Shown piece after piece: positions 22,901-34,362 of a stretch of DNA of 64,000 nucleotides. Made by a program: the position numbers and the translations under genes. Origin of the DNA: Micractinium sp. NFX-FRZ (Eukaryota; Chlorophyta; Trebouxiophyceae; Chlorellales; Chlorellaceae); the NCBI GenBank assembly GCA_029339195.1, contig JAPTJF010000004.1, positions 186,001 to 250,000 on the forward strand, given 5' to 3'. Below the pieces are notes generated by a model. It did not search any database, had not been told where the DNA came from, and was given only the letters and a program-made list of their open reading frames with translations. Numbering within the stretch: the stretch's first letter is position 1; each line of letters begins with the position of its first letter.

Positions 22901-25900
22901 TGTTTGACTGAGGTAGATGGCATAGAGGAGTGGTGCAGACTGGGAGGTGGATGGCATAAGTCGTGGTCGCCAGGCAGGGACGGAGCACACGACGGCAAGG
23001 CAGGGCAGGGCTTGCCAGGGCGGGTGATGGGCAGGTCATTGGGTGCAGCACGCGTGCAGCACCCTCCCGTCTGCACGCCCCCGCCCACGCCCACCCCCAC
23101 CCCCTGTGCAGACCAGCGCCACCGCCTTCAACGAGGGCTCCTCCCGCTCCCACACAATCATCCGCATCACAATTGAGGCATCAGGCAAGTGGAGGGGGCG
23201 GGGCAGGCTGCAAAGTGGTCAAACACGTGGGTCGACAGGGCCAGCAATCCAGACGTGGTAAGGGCGGCAGTTGGTGCCTTGCCTGGCTCTGCCCTCGCTT
23301 GCCCCCTCGACACGCGCGCCTTCCTCACTCACTTCCTCTCCCTTGCGCCCAACCAACATCCAATGCAGACCGCGCCGACGGCCTGACCGACCCCAACCTC
23401 CGGCTGGGCCGCACCCTCTCCTTCCTCAACCTCATTGATCTGGCGGGCTCGGAATCTGCCAAGGTGGGTGAACAATGGGGGTGGGGATGGAGGTGTGGTG
23501 GGGTGGTTGTGCGGGGGCGGAGTCGGCTGAGGTGTGTTGGGTGGGAGGGAGGCCAGCACATGCAGGTGTCTCCCACTAGTCACCTCCCTGCCCTGCCCCC
23601 TCACTGTCCCTGCCCTTCACTCACATATGTGTGCGTGCATCTCGCAGGCTGAGGTGAACAAGAACCAGCGGATGGAGGGGTCGTTCATCAACAAGAGCCT
23701 GCTCACGCTGGGCACAGTCATCCATAAGCTCAGGTGCGGCTGGCTGGCTGTAGGGGCCAGCAGGGGGCCCGAGGGTGTGGCTGGCTTTTTGGCCCCCGCA
23801 GTGCTCTGGCTCCCTCCCTAGGGGGCAGCATGGGGCCCGAGGGTGTGGCATGGCTGGACGCATCGCCCTTCTGGAAGAACAGCGGGTGGCAGCCTCGAGA
23901 TGGGACTCGGCCACTTACAGTGCGGCACTGAGGCGCCACCCCCTGCCCGCCTGCCTGCCTGCCTGCCTGATCCTCTCCCCCAATGTTGTGCAGTGATGGC
24001 AAGGCGGTGCACATCCCCTTCCGCGACTCCAAGCTCACCCGCCTGCTGCAGGCTTCGCTCACCGGTGGGTGGCTGGGTGGGTGGGTGCGCAAAGGGGGTG
24101 GGCGGGGGAGCGCAAAGGCCCACTGCCGGCGCCAGCGGTGCCCCGCTGGCGCTGCACCCCGCTGGTGCTGGCCAGCCTTGTCAAGTATGTACAGCATTCC
24201 ACTGCGAGGCATGCACAGCCAGGCAGTGGGGACTAACAGGGAGTCGAGAGACCAAAGAACGAGTCCTTATAAAAACAACTAATAAAGACTATTTTGAATT
24301 AGAATTTAGAGAATCAAGTGCTGCCCCCGGGCTCCGGCCCTGGGCTCCTCCCATGCGCTCACCGCTCCCTGACTGCACACCCGCACTGCACGACCCCGGC
24401 CACCCCTGCCCAGCCTTGGCGGCAGCCTCACCGCAGCTCACCCCCCTTGCCTGTGACACCCTGACCCTGCCTCATCCCGCCCTGCCCCATCACGCCCTGC
24501 CCTGCCCCGCCCCGCCCCCTGATGCAGGCAACGGCGCGCGCATCGCCGTCATCTGCACCATCACTCCCGCCTCCACGCAGGCCGAGGAGACGCACAATAC
24601 GCTCAAGTTCGCCAGCAGGTGGGCGGGCTGCGGCGTAGGTGCTGTGGCGCTGGGGTTGGGGCGGGTGGGGCACGGCAATGGGCTGGCCGTGCCTCCTCAC
24701 CTCCCGACACCTCCAACCTGCGCCTCCACGGTTCACCAGCTCTGCCCTCCGCTGCTGCTCGACCCCTCAACGTCCCTGCTGCCTCCCACCACCGCCTGTG
24801 CCCGCCTGCCTGCCCTGCCCTCACCCCTGCTAAATCATCCCCTCTCCCGTTGTTGTTGTGGGGACCTGCAGAGCAAAGCGCATCGAGGTCAGCGTGGCGC
24901 GCAACGAGATCATGGACCAGAGCAGCCTGATTGCGCGGTACCAGCAAGAGATCCAGCTGCTCAAGGGGCAGCTGGACATGGTGATGAGAGAGCGTGAGTG
25001 GTGCCGCTCTTCATGTTACACAAAAGGGGAGAGGGAAGTGGGAGGCTGGGCAGCTGGATGTGGTGATGAGGAGGTGTGAGTCCCGCCCCTCCGGTTCTCC
25101 TGTTGGTTTGACGGAGGGAGGAGGAAGGGGGAGGAGGGGCAGCCGGGCGTGGCTGTGAGAGAGCATGGGTGGAGGCACATTGGGAGAGGTGAAGGAGGAC
25201 TGCAGAGGGGCGGCATGAGAGGTATACACTACAGGCTGTGCCCAAGGCGTGCATGCCGTGCTGCCGCTCCGCCCGCTCCATGCTGGTGCTCCTCACAGCC
25301 TCCCTTCTTACGCCCCCTCCACCCCTCGCCCCGCAGGCGGCGGCCTGCCGCTGCACGACCCGCTGCACCCCGAGGTGCGCACGCTGCGGGAGCGGCTGGA
25401 GGAGGAGCACCAGGCGCTGCTGGCCAGGTGAGTGCCGTCCACTTGCTGCAGCACGCCCAACCTGTCTGGGTGGGGTTGGTAGCTTGTTTAGAGGAGGCGC
25501 ACCACGCGTTGCTGGTCGGGGGGCGGGGCTGACAGGCAGCAGCCATCAGTGGGGCAGGAGATGAGGGAGCACTGAGGGAGCACGGAGGGAGCACTCCCTT
25601 GAAAGGATCAGTTGGAGAAGCTCCCGCCACACACATTGCTTGCTGATATGGATCCTGACAGCTGGAGTGCTCCCTTGGATGGAATGCTGCGCAGGGAGCG
25701 GGACAAGATGGCACTGGAGGAGCGCATCACACGGCTCACGCAGTGCATCCTGCATGGCGCGGCCGCCGCCACGCAGATGGAGCGCCGCCTGCGCTCCCCA
25801 CTGGGCGAGCAGGCCGCGGTGGCGGCAGAGGCGGTGGCGCCGCAGGGCGGCGGTGCCGGGGTTGGGATCGACGGCGCGGCGGCGGCGGCGGGCGGCGGGG

Positions 25901-28900
25901 CCGCGCAGCCGCCGCTGTCGGATGTGGCGACGACGGTGGCGGGGGTGCGGGGGGCGGGGGCCATCTTCCCGGGGGGCCTGCTGGAGCGGGCCTCGCAGGC
26001 CAGGTGAGGTGGCAGGGGGAGGAGGGTGGCGGGCATGGGCCAGCAAGTGGGGGGTGGACGCAGGTGGGCTCAGAGTCGAGCCGGCATTTGCTGTTGCCAT
26101 GGTGAACGGCGGGTGGCAGTGGGCAGGGGGGCGGGGCAGGGCAGGGCAGTGCGTCGCTGGGCGGCACCTGCATGCGAGGCGGCGGAGCAGTTGCCACACC
26201 GGGCGTGAGGCGCGTGCAAGCGACAGCCACTCACTCACACCGGGTGCGGGGCGCGCAAACAATGAGCATAAGCACACCCAACACAACCTGCAGGCTTGGC
26301 AGTGAGGCTCACGAGGTGGAGGCGGACCTGCTGCGGCGCCAGGTGGGCCGGCGGCCGCGGCTTGCTTGCTGAGGGGGCGCGGGTGCAGCAGGGTGGGCGG
26401 TGTGCGGCGGGCAAGTGAGGAGGCGGGCGGTGGGGCATGGATTGCGCCACGGCTGCCGAGGGAAGCCTCAACCCCTCTCCAGCCAGCCAGCCAGCCGGCC
26501 AGGTTTTGCAGGCGGCGAGCCGCGACCCTGCACCCCACGCACATGCCCATGACGCTCTCGCATCCAACCTCCCTCCCACCCCGCCTGCTCCCCCTCACCT
26601 CACCCTGGCCTCCCTCGCCCCCTTGCAGGTGTCGGTGCTTGCCGCTGAGCTGGCGGAGCGCGACCGCATGCTGCACACCATACACAGCATGCAGGGCAGG
26701 GGGCGCGGCGACGGCGGCGGGCAGCAGGGCGCCAGCGAGGACTCCGACCTGGCCATGCAGGTGTGTGTGTGTGTGCGTGTCAAGTGCTGGCCGGTGGGGC
26801 TGTGTGGCGTCGGTCAGCCATGTACCCCACGTCGTAACACTCCTTGCTGCGCACACTTTGTTTCCCATGCATGTGTGTTTGTGTCCAGGCCACGCCAGCG
26901 GGCCGTGCCCTCACCAAGCTCCACTCAGTCTGGTCCCAAACGACTGACCACATGTGTTCTCTGTGCCCGCTCGTCTCCCCCGCCCCCCCTGCCACCTGGC
27001 GCAGGTCATGCTGGCGGACCGCGACTTCATGCAGACTCACCTGCAGGCCAGCAACGAGCACAGCGAGAAGCTGGCGCTGGCGCTGGAGCGCATGCGGCGC
27101 AAGCTGGCGGCCGCAAAGGGGGTGGACCCAGGTGGGGGGAGGGGGGCTGGGAGGGCTGGGAGGGTGTGACTGGCGGGATGTGTGGCTGATGCGTGGGAGG
27201 AGTAAGGGGCGAGGAGGGATGATGGATGCACATGCGTGCGCACGATCAGGCGTCAGGGTCCCGCAGGTGTTCTCAGAAGAGACGGGAGCCAGCGCGGATT
27301 TGCAGTGTGCTGGAGGGTATGTGGGGCGGTGCGGTGCCCCCCAACACAGCCGCCTGCCCCGCCCACCCTGCTGCCCCCTTGCCTCTTACACCCTTTCTCC
27401 TCCCCCCCTCGAACATTGCCCCACAGACACGATTGACTATGGTCTGGACGTGAGCCCCGAGGAGGAGGGGGAGGAATACGCTGAGCTGGCGGTGAGCTGA
27501 GCTGGCAGTGTGGAGGGCTGGTACAGGTGGCGGAAGTGCCGGGCGGTTGAGTGCAGCCCGCTGCCGCGGCCTGACGCCAGCCATTCCTTCATCGGCAATT
27601 GTAACCCCTTGGCCACTCCCCAAACCTACCCTCGCCTGCCTTGGCTCATATTGCACCCGCGCCTATCTGCCGGTGCCGCCTGTGTGCAAGCGGCGGCCGC
27701 CCCGCACCGCCCCGGCCTGGCCTCCCATGCACCTCTAATCTTCTGCGTTGTGCCCGAGCTGAAGGCTGCCTCCTCTGCTGCGCTCCAATCAGCCTGCCTT
27801 CTCTGCCTCCTGGGTCAATGGGTTGCAGGCAGCCGCCGCCCCGCTGCGCCACGGCTACGACCACGTGCTGGCGGAGAAGGTGCTGAAGATGGAGGAGAAG
27901 GTGCGGGGTGGGCGGGTACCGCTGGTCCGCGGTACTGCTGCGTGGTGCGGCGCTGCTGCCGCCGTCTTCTGTGACATGCCAACCGCATGTGTACTGCTCT
28001 TGCAGGTTCCGCTGCCGCTGCCGGCCTCCCAACCAGTGCGGCACCCCTCGGTTGAATCGCCGCCTTCTCATCCCTGCACGCCCCGTGCACCTGCTCGCCC
28101 CTATTCTCTGCCTGGCACCCTGCAGGTGCTGCTGGTGCTGGAGGCCATCCGCCGCAAGGAGGAGCAGCTGAGCGACCAGCGGCACGTGCTGGAGACGCTG
28201 ACGGGGCTGGAGGACCAGGTGCGGGGGGAGGGTGGGAGGCGGGGGGCGGCAAAGGGTGGGGCCATGAGGCAAGCTCAAGAGGTGGGGTGGGGTGGGTGTG
28301 GCAGGCGCGTGAGCTGGAGCGCTGCCCCCTGCAGCCTCCCCTGGCCACCATCGCCACGGCCACCATGTTTTATGTCATTCCTCCCCCCCTATTCTTGCAC
28401 CCTCACACCCCGCGGATCCCAAACCAGCCGACTTGGCTGGATGGGAAGACCTACACCCTCCAACCCCTCTTCCCTCCTCGCTGGCACACCCTGTGCCTGC
28501 AGGCTCAGCACCAGCGGCGCAAGTTGGACGGCGAGAACCGCAGCAAGCCCCCCCTCCCTCATCGCCTCCCTTGCCTGTCCCCTCCTCCCTGCTTCCCCTG
28601 TGCCTGCAGGTCCAGCACCAACTGCGTGAGCTGGACGGCGAGAACCGAAACCTGCGGCAGGAGCTGGAGCGGCTGGAGGCGCAGAACAACAACCTGCAGG
28701 TGCGGGTGCAGGGCGGGCGGTGGGGGGGCTGGTTTGGTGGGCGTATCTTTGGGGGTCGTGGCGGGGGCCTCAGGGGCCCCGGCAACAAAGGGCCGCAGCA
28801 GCTGAAACCCACGGCGTCATGGATGCCAGGGCTTGCAGGTTTGACGTACCTCACCCATCACCACCCCTTCCTGTTGCTCCCCCCAGGGCTACAATCTGGA

Positions 28901-29871
28901 CTTTATGAGCAACGAGGAGCTGGGTGAGCTGATTGGCAGCCTGACCCAGGCGGTGGAGCGGGTGCGCATCACGGTGCAGCTGCGGCGGCTGGCGGGGCGC
29001 AAGGCGGGGCCGCCCTCGGCGTCCGCCTCGTTCAAGTGAGCGAGCAGACGTGGGGGAGGGGGTGTATGGGAGTTGGGCGGCAGGTGGGCGGGTGGGTGGG
29101 TGTGTGGGACTCCCGGGGGAGAGGGGGGTTGGCGGACCGCACCGGGTGCACTGGGCTTCCCTCAACCACTTGCCCCGTGTGAGCAGGGGGCAGGGGGGAA
29201 GTGCACTCCGGGGGTGCCTGAGTGCAGGGGTGTTTTGGTGCGTGCAGCCAAGGCGGGGCCTCCGCCTCGTTTGAATGGGAAGGGGGGATGGGTGTGTGCT
29301 TCCGTGTCGAGCAGGCGGCGTGCGGAAGCGCCCTGCCTGCCGCCGCCCCCTCCTCCTCTCCTCTGCTCCCCCCATCTGTCCCAATGCCCCGTGCCCCGAA
29401 CTCCTCCCCCTCCCGTGTCGCCCCACGCGCAGCCTGTCTTACGACGGGGACAGCGGGGGCGGCATGACCCGGGAAGCGATGCGGCGCGCTCTGGAGGACT
29501 TGCAGGTGGGAAGAAGGGTGTCGTCAGTGGGTAGTACAGAGGCAGGGGCAGTGGAAGGGTAATTGAGGGAGGGGAGAAGGGTTGATGGGACCTTTGAAGC
29601 ACCCTGGGGCATGTGGTTGTCTGAATGATTGGCAAGCGAAGAGGGTTCACCGGCCCTGCATGCGGGCTTGTCCGTCCGCACGGCAGGCAGGCGGCGTCTT
29701 CGCTGCGCCACATGCCGCACCAAACCACCTGCCTGCCTGCCTGTGCGCATATCAATGTTCTCCTGCCTGTGCCTGTGCCTGCAGGGCAACGGCAACCACT
29801 CGCGGCGCACCACGGCGCTGTCGGAGGTGAGCAGCGAGGGCGGGCACAGCCACTACGACGGCGTGCTCTGA
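19947..29871 (+). CDS. Kinesin-7 family motor protein
   Basis: Large gene with some 18-20 exons. The ATG at 19947 starts MTQMMRYDVGAEKNKVQVAV, then RFRPL, and the first exon ends at 20022. The motor domain is complete across exons: FLYDHVFQPHTDNRTVYK, the P-loop GVTSSGKTHTMMG (the Val variant is typical of plant kinesin-7), switch I NEGSSRSH, switch II LNLIDLAGSES, the FINKSLLTLGTVIHKLSDGK helix, and VHIPFRDSKLTRLLQ. The neck follows as LKFASRAKRIEVSVARNEIM. The rest is coiled coil (for example LRELDGENRNLRQELERLEA) with low-complexity linkers. The stop TGA at 29869-29871 follows SSEGGHSHYDGVL. Plant kinesin-7 members are plus-end-directed motors used in mitosis, cytokinesis or organelle positioning; which applies here cannot be read from sequence. 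Introns contain repeated exon-edge copies and two AT-rich patches. Confidence 0.9.
21850..22100 (+). repeat. Duplicated exon edge and donor in a kinesin intron
   Basis: The exon end encoding MEIYNE and the following ~50 intron bases (gtgggcctgctcatgcagtt and onward, to about 21925) are repeated at about 22031-22093 with one base change in the first 20. A third, weaker copy follows near 22125-22260. Confidence 0.9.
21968..22042 (+). repeat. AT-rich 9-bp repeat linking two exon-edge copies
   Basis: Seven or eight degenerate 9-bp units of the form acatntata (ataacattt, acaacattt, ataacatgt x2, ataacatct). The tract ends in atctacaacgag, the same string as the exon end. It is strikingly AT-rich for this locus. 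Confidence 0.8.
22600..22880 (+). repeat. Echoes of the GAEHRK exon edge in the kinesin gene
   Basis: The exon end ggcggagcacagaaag and the donor region gtggggagggtg (22600-22630) recur as gagcacaggaaggtggggtg near 22747 and ggagcatgggaaggtcaggg near 22857, inside the same intron. Confidence 0.75.
24235..24320 (+). other. AT-rich patch inside a kinesin intron
   Basis: About 70 bases around 24262-24315 are dominated by A and T in an otherwise GC-rich intron. They lie between two conserved motor-domain exons and carry no exon feature. The origin is unknown. Confidence 0.6.
28495..28700 (+). repeat. Partial exon duplication in the kinesin coiled coil
   Basis: A stretch with its own acceptor-like cag (AQHQRRKLDGENRSK, from about 28502) precedes the true exon (VQHQLRELDGENRNLRQELE, from about 28611). 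The first copy is cut short and is not followed by a GT donor at the equivalent point, so it reads as a dead copy of the second. Confidence 0.75.
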
Positions 29872-30576
29872 GGCGGGCCTCTATGGCCCGGCCTGGCCAC
29901 CTGTGGGATCCAACTGCAGGCACTGCCCCGCTGCCCCGCCCGCCTGGAGATGGTGCCTTTGGTTGAGCCTGAGATGGCGGTCGTCTCTCTAGCAGCCCCT
30001 TGATCCGGGGCTGCCACCCCTCTATGCTCTGCTGCTGCCTGTGCCCACGCTGTGTTTATTGTGTATTCACTGCTGCTGTTCATGCTGCTCGCGCTCCGCC
30101 TCCCCTCTAAAGCCTACCCACTCCTCTTAGCTCGCACGCCACGCCCGTCCTTGCGCGCCTCATGCGGCGATACTGCCGCGTGTGTGCCTGTGATCTCTTG
30201 TAATCCCCTAATGTCCTGGCTAGAGCGGATGTTGCTTGTCAACCATATCTAATTCTCAGCCCATGTATTGTCAGTCGGTGGTATGTGCTACTTGCTCACT
30301 CTGCACCAGCCTGAGGTGCGCGTCATAATGGTGCTGCCACCAGCAGCACGTGCCCGCAAGGGCTGCATCTGTCCATATAACTCCCGCCCTTCTGCGGTGC
30401 GGACTGCCCTCTCCGATGCACTCTTTGCAAGTTCTTAAGGCTCGTGAGCTGTATCCAATCCTGCACTGAGCGAAGGGCGGGCCTGCCTTTTGGAGGCAAC
30501 GCGCGCGGGTGTGTCCGCGGTTGACGGCCTGGCGCATGGCCCCGCATGATCACGGGGCTTCTGTAAACTATTTAGG
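29872..30576. other. Intergenic, kinesin 3' side / second subtilisin 5' side
   Basis: No gene recognised. A tgtaa string, the polyadenylation signal used by many green algae, occurs near 30198 and could end the kinesin transcript. The right half presumably holds the promoter of the subtilisin gene at 30577; no TATA box was identified with confidence. Confidence 0.5.
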
Positions 30577-33500
30577 ATGCGGCTGGGGTGGGCGCGATGC
30601 GGGCACCTGGCGTTAGTCGTGCAACTCTTTGCTTCCACGCGGCTGTGCCTTGGAGCGTTTACAGAGGGCAGCGCTAGCGCTGCGCCTACTACTGGACGCG
30701 TGATCGTGCAACTGCGCGACGGCCGCCTGCTGGCTGTGCCCGCGGCGGCAGCAGCGGCAGAGGTGGAGGCGCAAGCAGCCGCGCTGGCGGCGGCGCCCAC
30801 CGCGGCTCCCGGCCTGTCGTTGCGCGGCCAGCCACCGCCGCAGGCACAACCAGGCTCCCTGCAGGACACACTCGATGCACTCAACGCAAGAGCAGGTGCG
30901 TTGCCCTGCACCTGCACAGATCAGAATGCTGCAGATAGGTTTGTGCAGCACCAGCGTTTCCCGTCAGCCTGAGGCCCTACCCACGCTGCCTGCTGCCCCT
31001 ACTGATGGCGCTTGCAGACGTGGTGTATGCCCAGGAGGACTTCCCCATCTTCCCGCAGCGAACCCCAAACGACGCGCTGTACGAGTGAGCGTGGGCACAG
31101 CACGCCAGCTCTCCCCCTGGCCGGCAGCCAAGTGTGCTGCAGCTCATCATTGAAATGAGGAAAGGCTGATCCAGGATCAAAGGGCCCCCAGGTTCTGACT
31201 TACAACCTCCCCCGTTGTTGTATGGTGCAGGAAGCAGTGGGCTCTGGCGGTGGTGGGGGCGCAGGCGGCGTGGGATGTCTCTGTGGGCGGGCGCTCCCCA
31301 GCGATGCCTGCTGCCCCGCCTGCTCCAACTGGCGCCTCCTTCGCTTCAGTCCCAGCCAACAGCAGCATGGTGACTGTCTGCGTGGTGGATTCCGGTGAGA
31401 GAACTGAACACCGCTGCACTGGCTGCGGCATTGCACAGCAACTGTGCCATCCAACTGGCTGCTGCCCTGCATCGTGTGCAACACTTGATTGCAGTACCGC
31501 CTTACAGCTTACCTTTGCGCTCCTGCCCCCATGCAGGCGTTGACCTGAATCACCGCCAGCTGGCAGGCAGCCTGCACCCCGACCAGGGCTGGAACGCCCT
31601 CAATAGCTCGGAGACTTGCATGGATGGCCTTGGGCACGGGACCCACATCAGCGGTGCGGTGCTCGGCCCAGCTGTGCCACTGCCACTAGCTACGACAGCA
31701 GTGGCAGTGATTGCACGGCTTGATCAGAGAGTCTGTTTGGGCGGAGGCTTGAACGAGTGTCAGGCACCTCTCTGTGAGGTCCTGTGGCCAAGCAGCACTT
31801 GGCCCGCATATCAATGACATGCATTGCTTCAGGCATGCCTGCACCAGCCCGCGTCTCCCACCAGCTGCTCTCCTGCACGTGGGGTGCAGGCATCCTGGCT
31901 GCGGCTGGGAACGATGGCGAGCAGGTGGCGGGGGTGACGTGGGGCGGCGCAGCTGGCTCCGCTGTCCGCCTGCTGCACTGCAAGTTCATTGCAGACAACG
32001 GCTTTGGGTGGACCAGCGGCGCGGGTGAGAGCAATGAGGGGTCTTTGGGTGGACCAGCAGCGTGGGTGAGAGCAGTGAGGGGTCTTTGGGTGGCCCAGCG
32101 GCGTGGGTGAGCGCAGTGAGGGGCGCGTGGGGAGGATGAGAAAGGGCCGTGAGACACGCGGGTGCATGCATGCCCCCCAGCCTCCCATCCTGCTTGCTGC
32201 CAGCCGGCCGGCAACAAGCTCGAGACACCTCACTGTTGCCTCTCGCTCTTGCTTTGCCCACTGCACCTGCCTGCCTGGATGCCTGCCTGCTTGCCCAGCG
32301 TAATACTGCCGCCCTCAGTGCCCCGGTTCACCGCGTCGGTTGCTGCCTGTGTCCCCTCTGTGCCCCCTGCAGTGGCCTGCATAGATTACTGCCTGGAACA
32401 GGGCGCCGATGTGATCAGCGCCAGCTGGAGCGCCGGCAGCCAGCCCAATCCGGCGCTGGAAGGAGCGGTCATCAGGGCGGGGCGAGCCGGGGTGCTGTTT
32501 GTCGCCGCAGCAGGTGCGGGCGGGGAGGGGCGCCAGCGTGCGTGCAGGCAGGCCAGCGGCGCCTGCACACGCACGTGGCAGGCGAGCTGCGGTCCTGGCC
32601 TGGTCTAAACGCCCACCATGGCGTGCCCGCTGCCCTTTCTCATCCCGTGCCTGGCGTGGCCTCTCCGCGCTGACCTGGCGTGCTGACCTGGCGCCCGCTC
32701 ACCTGCCCCGCCGCAGGCAACCAGGGGTTCCACCTGTCGCAGGAGCCCACCTACCCGGCCGCCTACGGGCTGAGCCACCCCAACGTCCTCACGGTCGGCT
32801 CCAGCGGCGTGCAGGGGGAGTGGGTGGACAGCAGCAGCTGGGACGAGCAGGCAAGTAGGCAGGCAGGGGGAGGAGGGCAGGCAAGTGGGCAGACAGTAGA
32901 AGTGGCTGCCAGGGGAGGTCGGGGGTGCAGCAGCCGGGGTGGTGGCCCACAGCAAGGCTGGGAGAGTGTGGCTGGCAGGGCGCAGCGCAGCACAGCTTGG
33001 CACGATGAGGTGCGTGCACATACAGCATGCCCAGCAGCTTGGGCACTGCAGCACAGCTTCGCACGTTTGGCAGCCTGCCACCCCTGCCACCCCTTGCAGG
33101 GCGTGCACCTCAGCGCCCCTGGCGTCAGCATCCTGTCCACCTGGCCGGGCGGCTTCACAGAGTACAGCAGCGGTGCGCACTGCTGCAAGTCCATTGGGCT
33201 GGCCCGTCAGACAGGGATGGCCTTGCTTCGCTGTTGCTGCTGAGTGACGCGCCGCCCGCCTGCCTGTGGGGCTGCTCCACCTGCCTTACAATTGTGCTGC
33301 ATGCTGTGCTGTGCACGGTAGAGCGGCACCCAGATGTGCTTGATGCACTGCTGGCCGCACTTGGTCTGAGGACATTGAGTGCTCAATGCTGGACTGAGCA
33401 CTCGTTTCCTGGCTTCCATTGCGGCGTGGGCAGTGCACTTAACCCGGTGCCAGGGCAGCCGCGTGCAGCCCTGTGCTGCTCATGCAGGCTGCCATGACGG

Positions 33501-34362
33501 CCGGCCAATGAATCTCATCAGGCCACCAAGAAACAGTCTCCATCAGTGTTGTTACTAAAAATGAAGGTCTAGTGCTGCTTGCAGGGACCTCCATGGCCAC
33601 GCCATTTGTCAGCGGGGCGGCTGCGCTGCTGGTTGCCGCCAGCGGGCGGCGGGTCACGCCCCTGGCTGCCCGCCAGCTCATCCTGGATTCCGTGGAGCGG
33701 CTGGAGAGCCACAAGGGGCGGTGCAGCACAGGGGTGAGTGGGTGGTGTGGGGGGGCAGTTTAGCGCAGGGGTGGGTGGGTGGGTGGGTGGGTGATACAGG
33801 GGCGGTGCGGCACAAAAGTTGGGTGGCGTGGGGAGCGGTGGTGGCACAGGGGTGGGGTTATTAAGGGGCGGTGCGGCACAGGGGTGGGTGCGTGAGGGGC
33901 CACAGTTGCAGCGCAGGCAAGAGCCACCAGGCGCGGTGCAGCACAGGGGCAGGGCGGCGGAAGGCAGCTGCCCACCTCTGGCACTCCATCCAGAGGGCTG
34001 CCTCCGCTGCGAGCTCTCCCTCCTCTCCCCTGTGGCCCTTCACCTGCCGCATATGTGGCCTGCAGGGTCGGCTGCGCGTCGACTGGGCGCTGCAACGTGC
34101 CCTGGGCATGCCGCAGCAGCAGCCGCAGCAGCAAAACGGGCGCAACCTGTCACCGCCACCACCGCGCCCCCAGCCCCCCAGGCCCCGTCCCGGCCGGCCG
34201 GCGCCCCCGCTGCCGCCGCCGCCACAGGCTCAGAAGTGGCGGCCGCGGCCCCCGCCACCTAGGAATAAGAAGCGCCGGCCATCGCCGCCGCCGCCTCGCA
34301 ACAAGAGGCGCCGCAGCCCTCCCCCCACGCGGAAGAAGCCCGGGCACCGGAGCTTTGCGTGA
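30577..34362 (+). CDS. Second subtilisin-like serine protease (peptidase S8), proline/arginine tail
   Basis: Ten exons: 30577-30895, 31018-31084, 31231-31394, 31537-31653, 31890-32024, 32373-32513, 32717-32850, 33100-33172, 33585-33733, 34066-34362; 531 aa. The N-terminus MRLGWARCGHLALVVQLFAS looks like a signal peptide. Catalytic residues: Asp in VCVVDSGVDLN (about 183), His in GHGTHISG (about 220) and Ser in GTSMATPFVSGAAALL. The oxyanion Asn is in AAAGNQG. Segments such as DYCLEQGADVISASW and GRLRVDWALQ are shared with the protease at 768-3793, so the two are paralogues, but intron positions and tails differ. The tail is Pro-rich and then strongly basic (NKRRRSPPPTRKKPGHRSFA), unusual for a secreted enzyme. 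Intron 7 appears to start with GC (CAG|GCAAGT), and two introns contain splice-donor echoes. Confidence 0.9.
32000..32118 (+). repeat. 41-bp tandem copies of exon edge plus donor (subtilisin 2, exon 5)
   Basis: The exon end ctttgggtggaccagcggcg with donor gtgaga (to about 32030) is followed in the intron by two more copies, near 32041-32075 and 32082-32115, each again followed by gtgag. Confidence 0.9.
33712..33960 (+). repeat. Three echoes of exon edge plus donor (subtilisin 2, exon 9)
   Basis: The exon end ggggcggtgcagcacagggg (33715-33734) recurs at about 33797, 33863 and 33930 within the next intron, with substitutions. A GGGT tetranucleotide run (about 33764-33791) sits between the exon and the first echo. 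Confidence 0.85.

Noticed and set aside
33740..33800. GGGT-repeat stretch considered as a G-quadruplex regulatory element
   Set aside because: It is an intronic simple repeat between exon-edge echoes; G-quadruplex formation is possible but nothing ties it to regulation.
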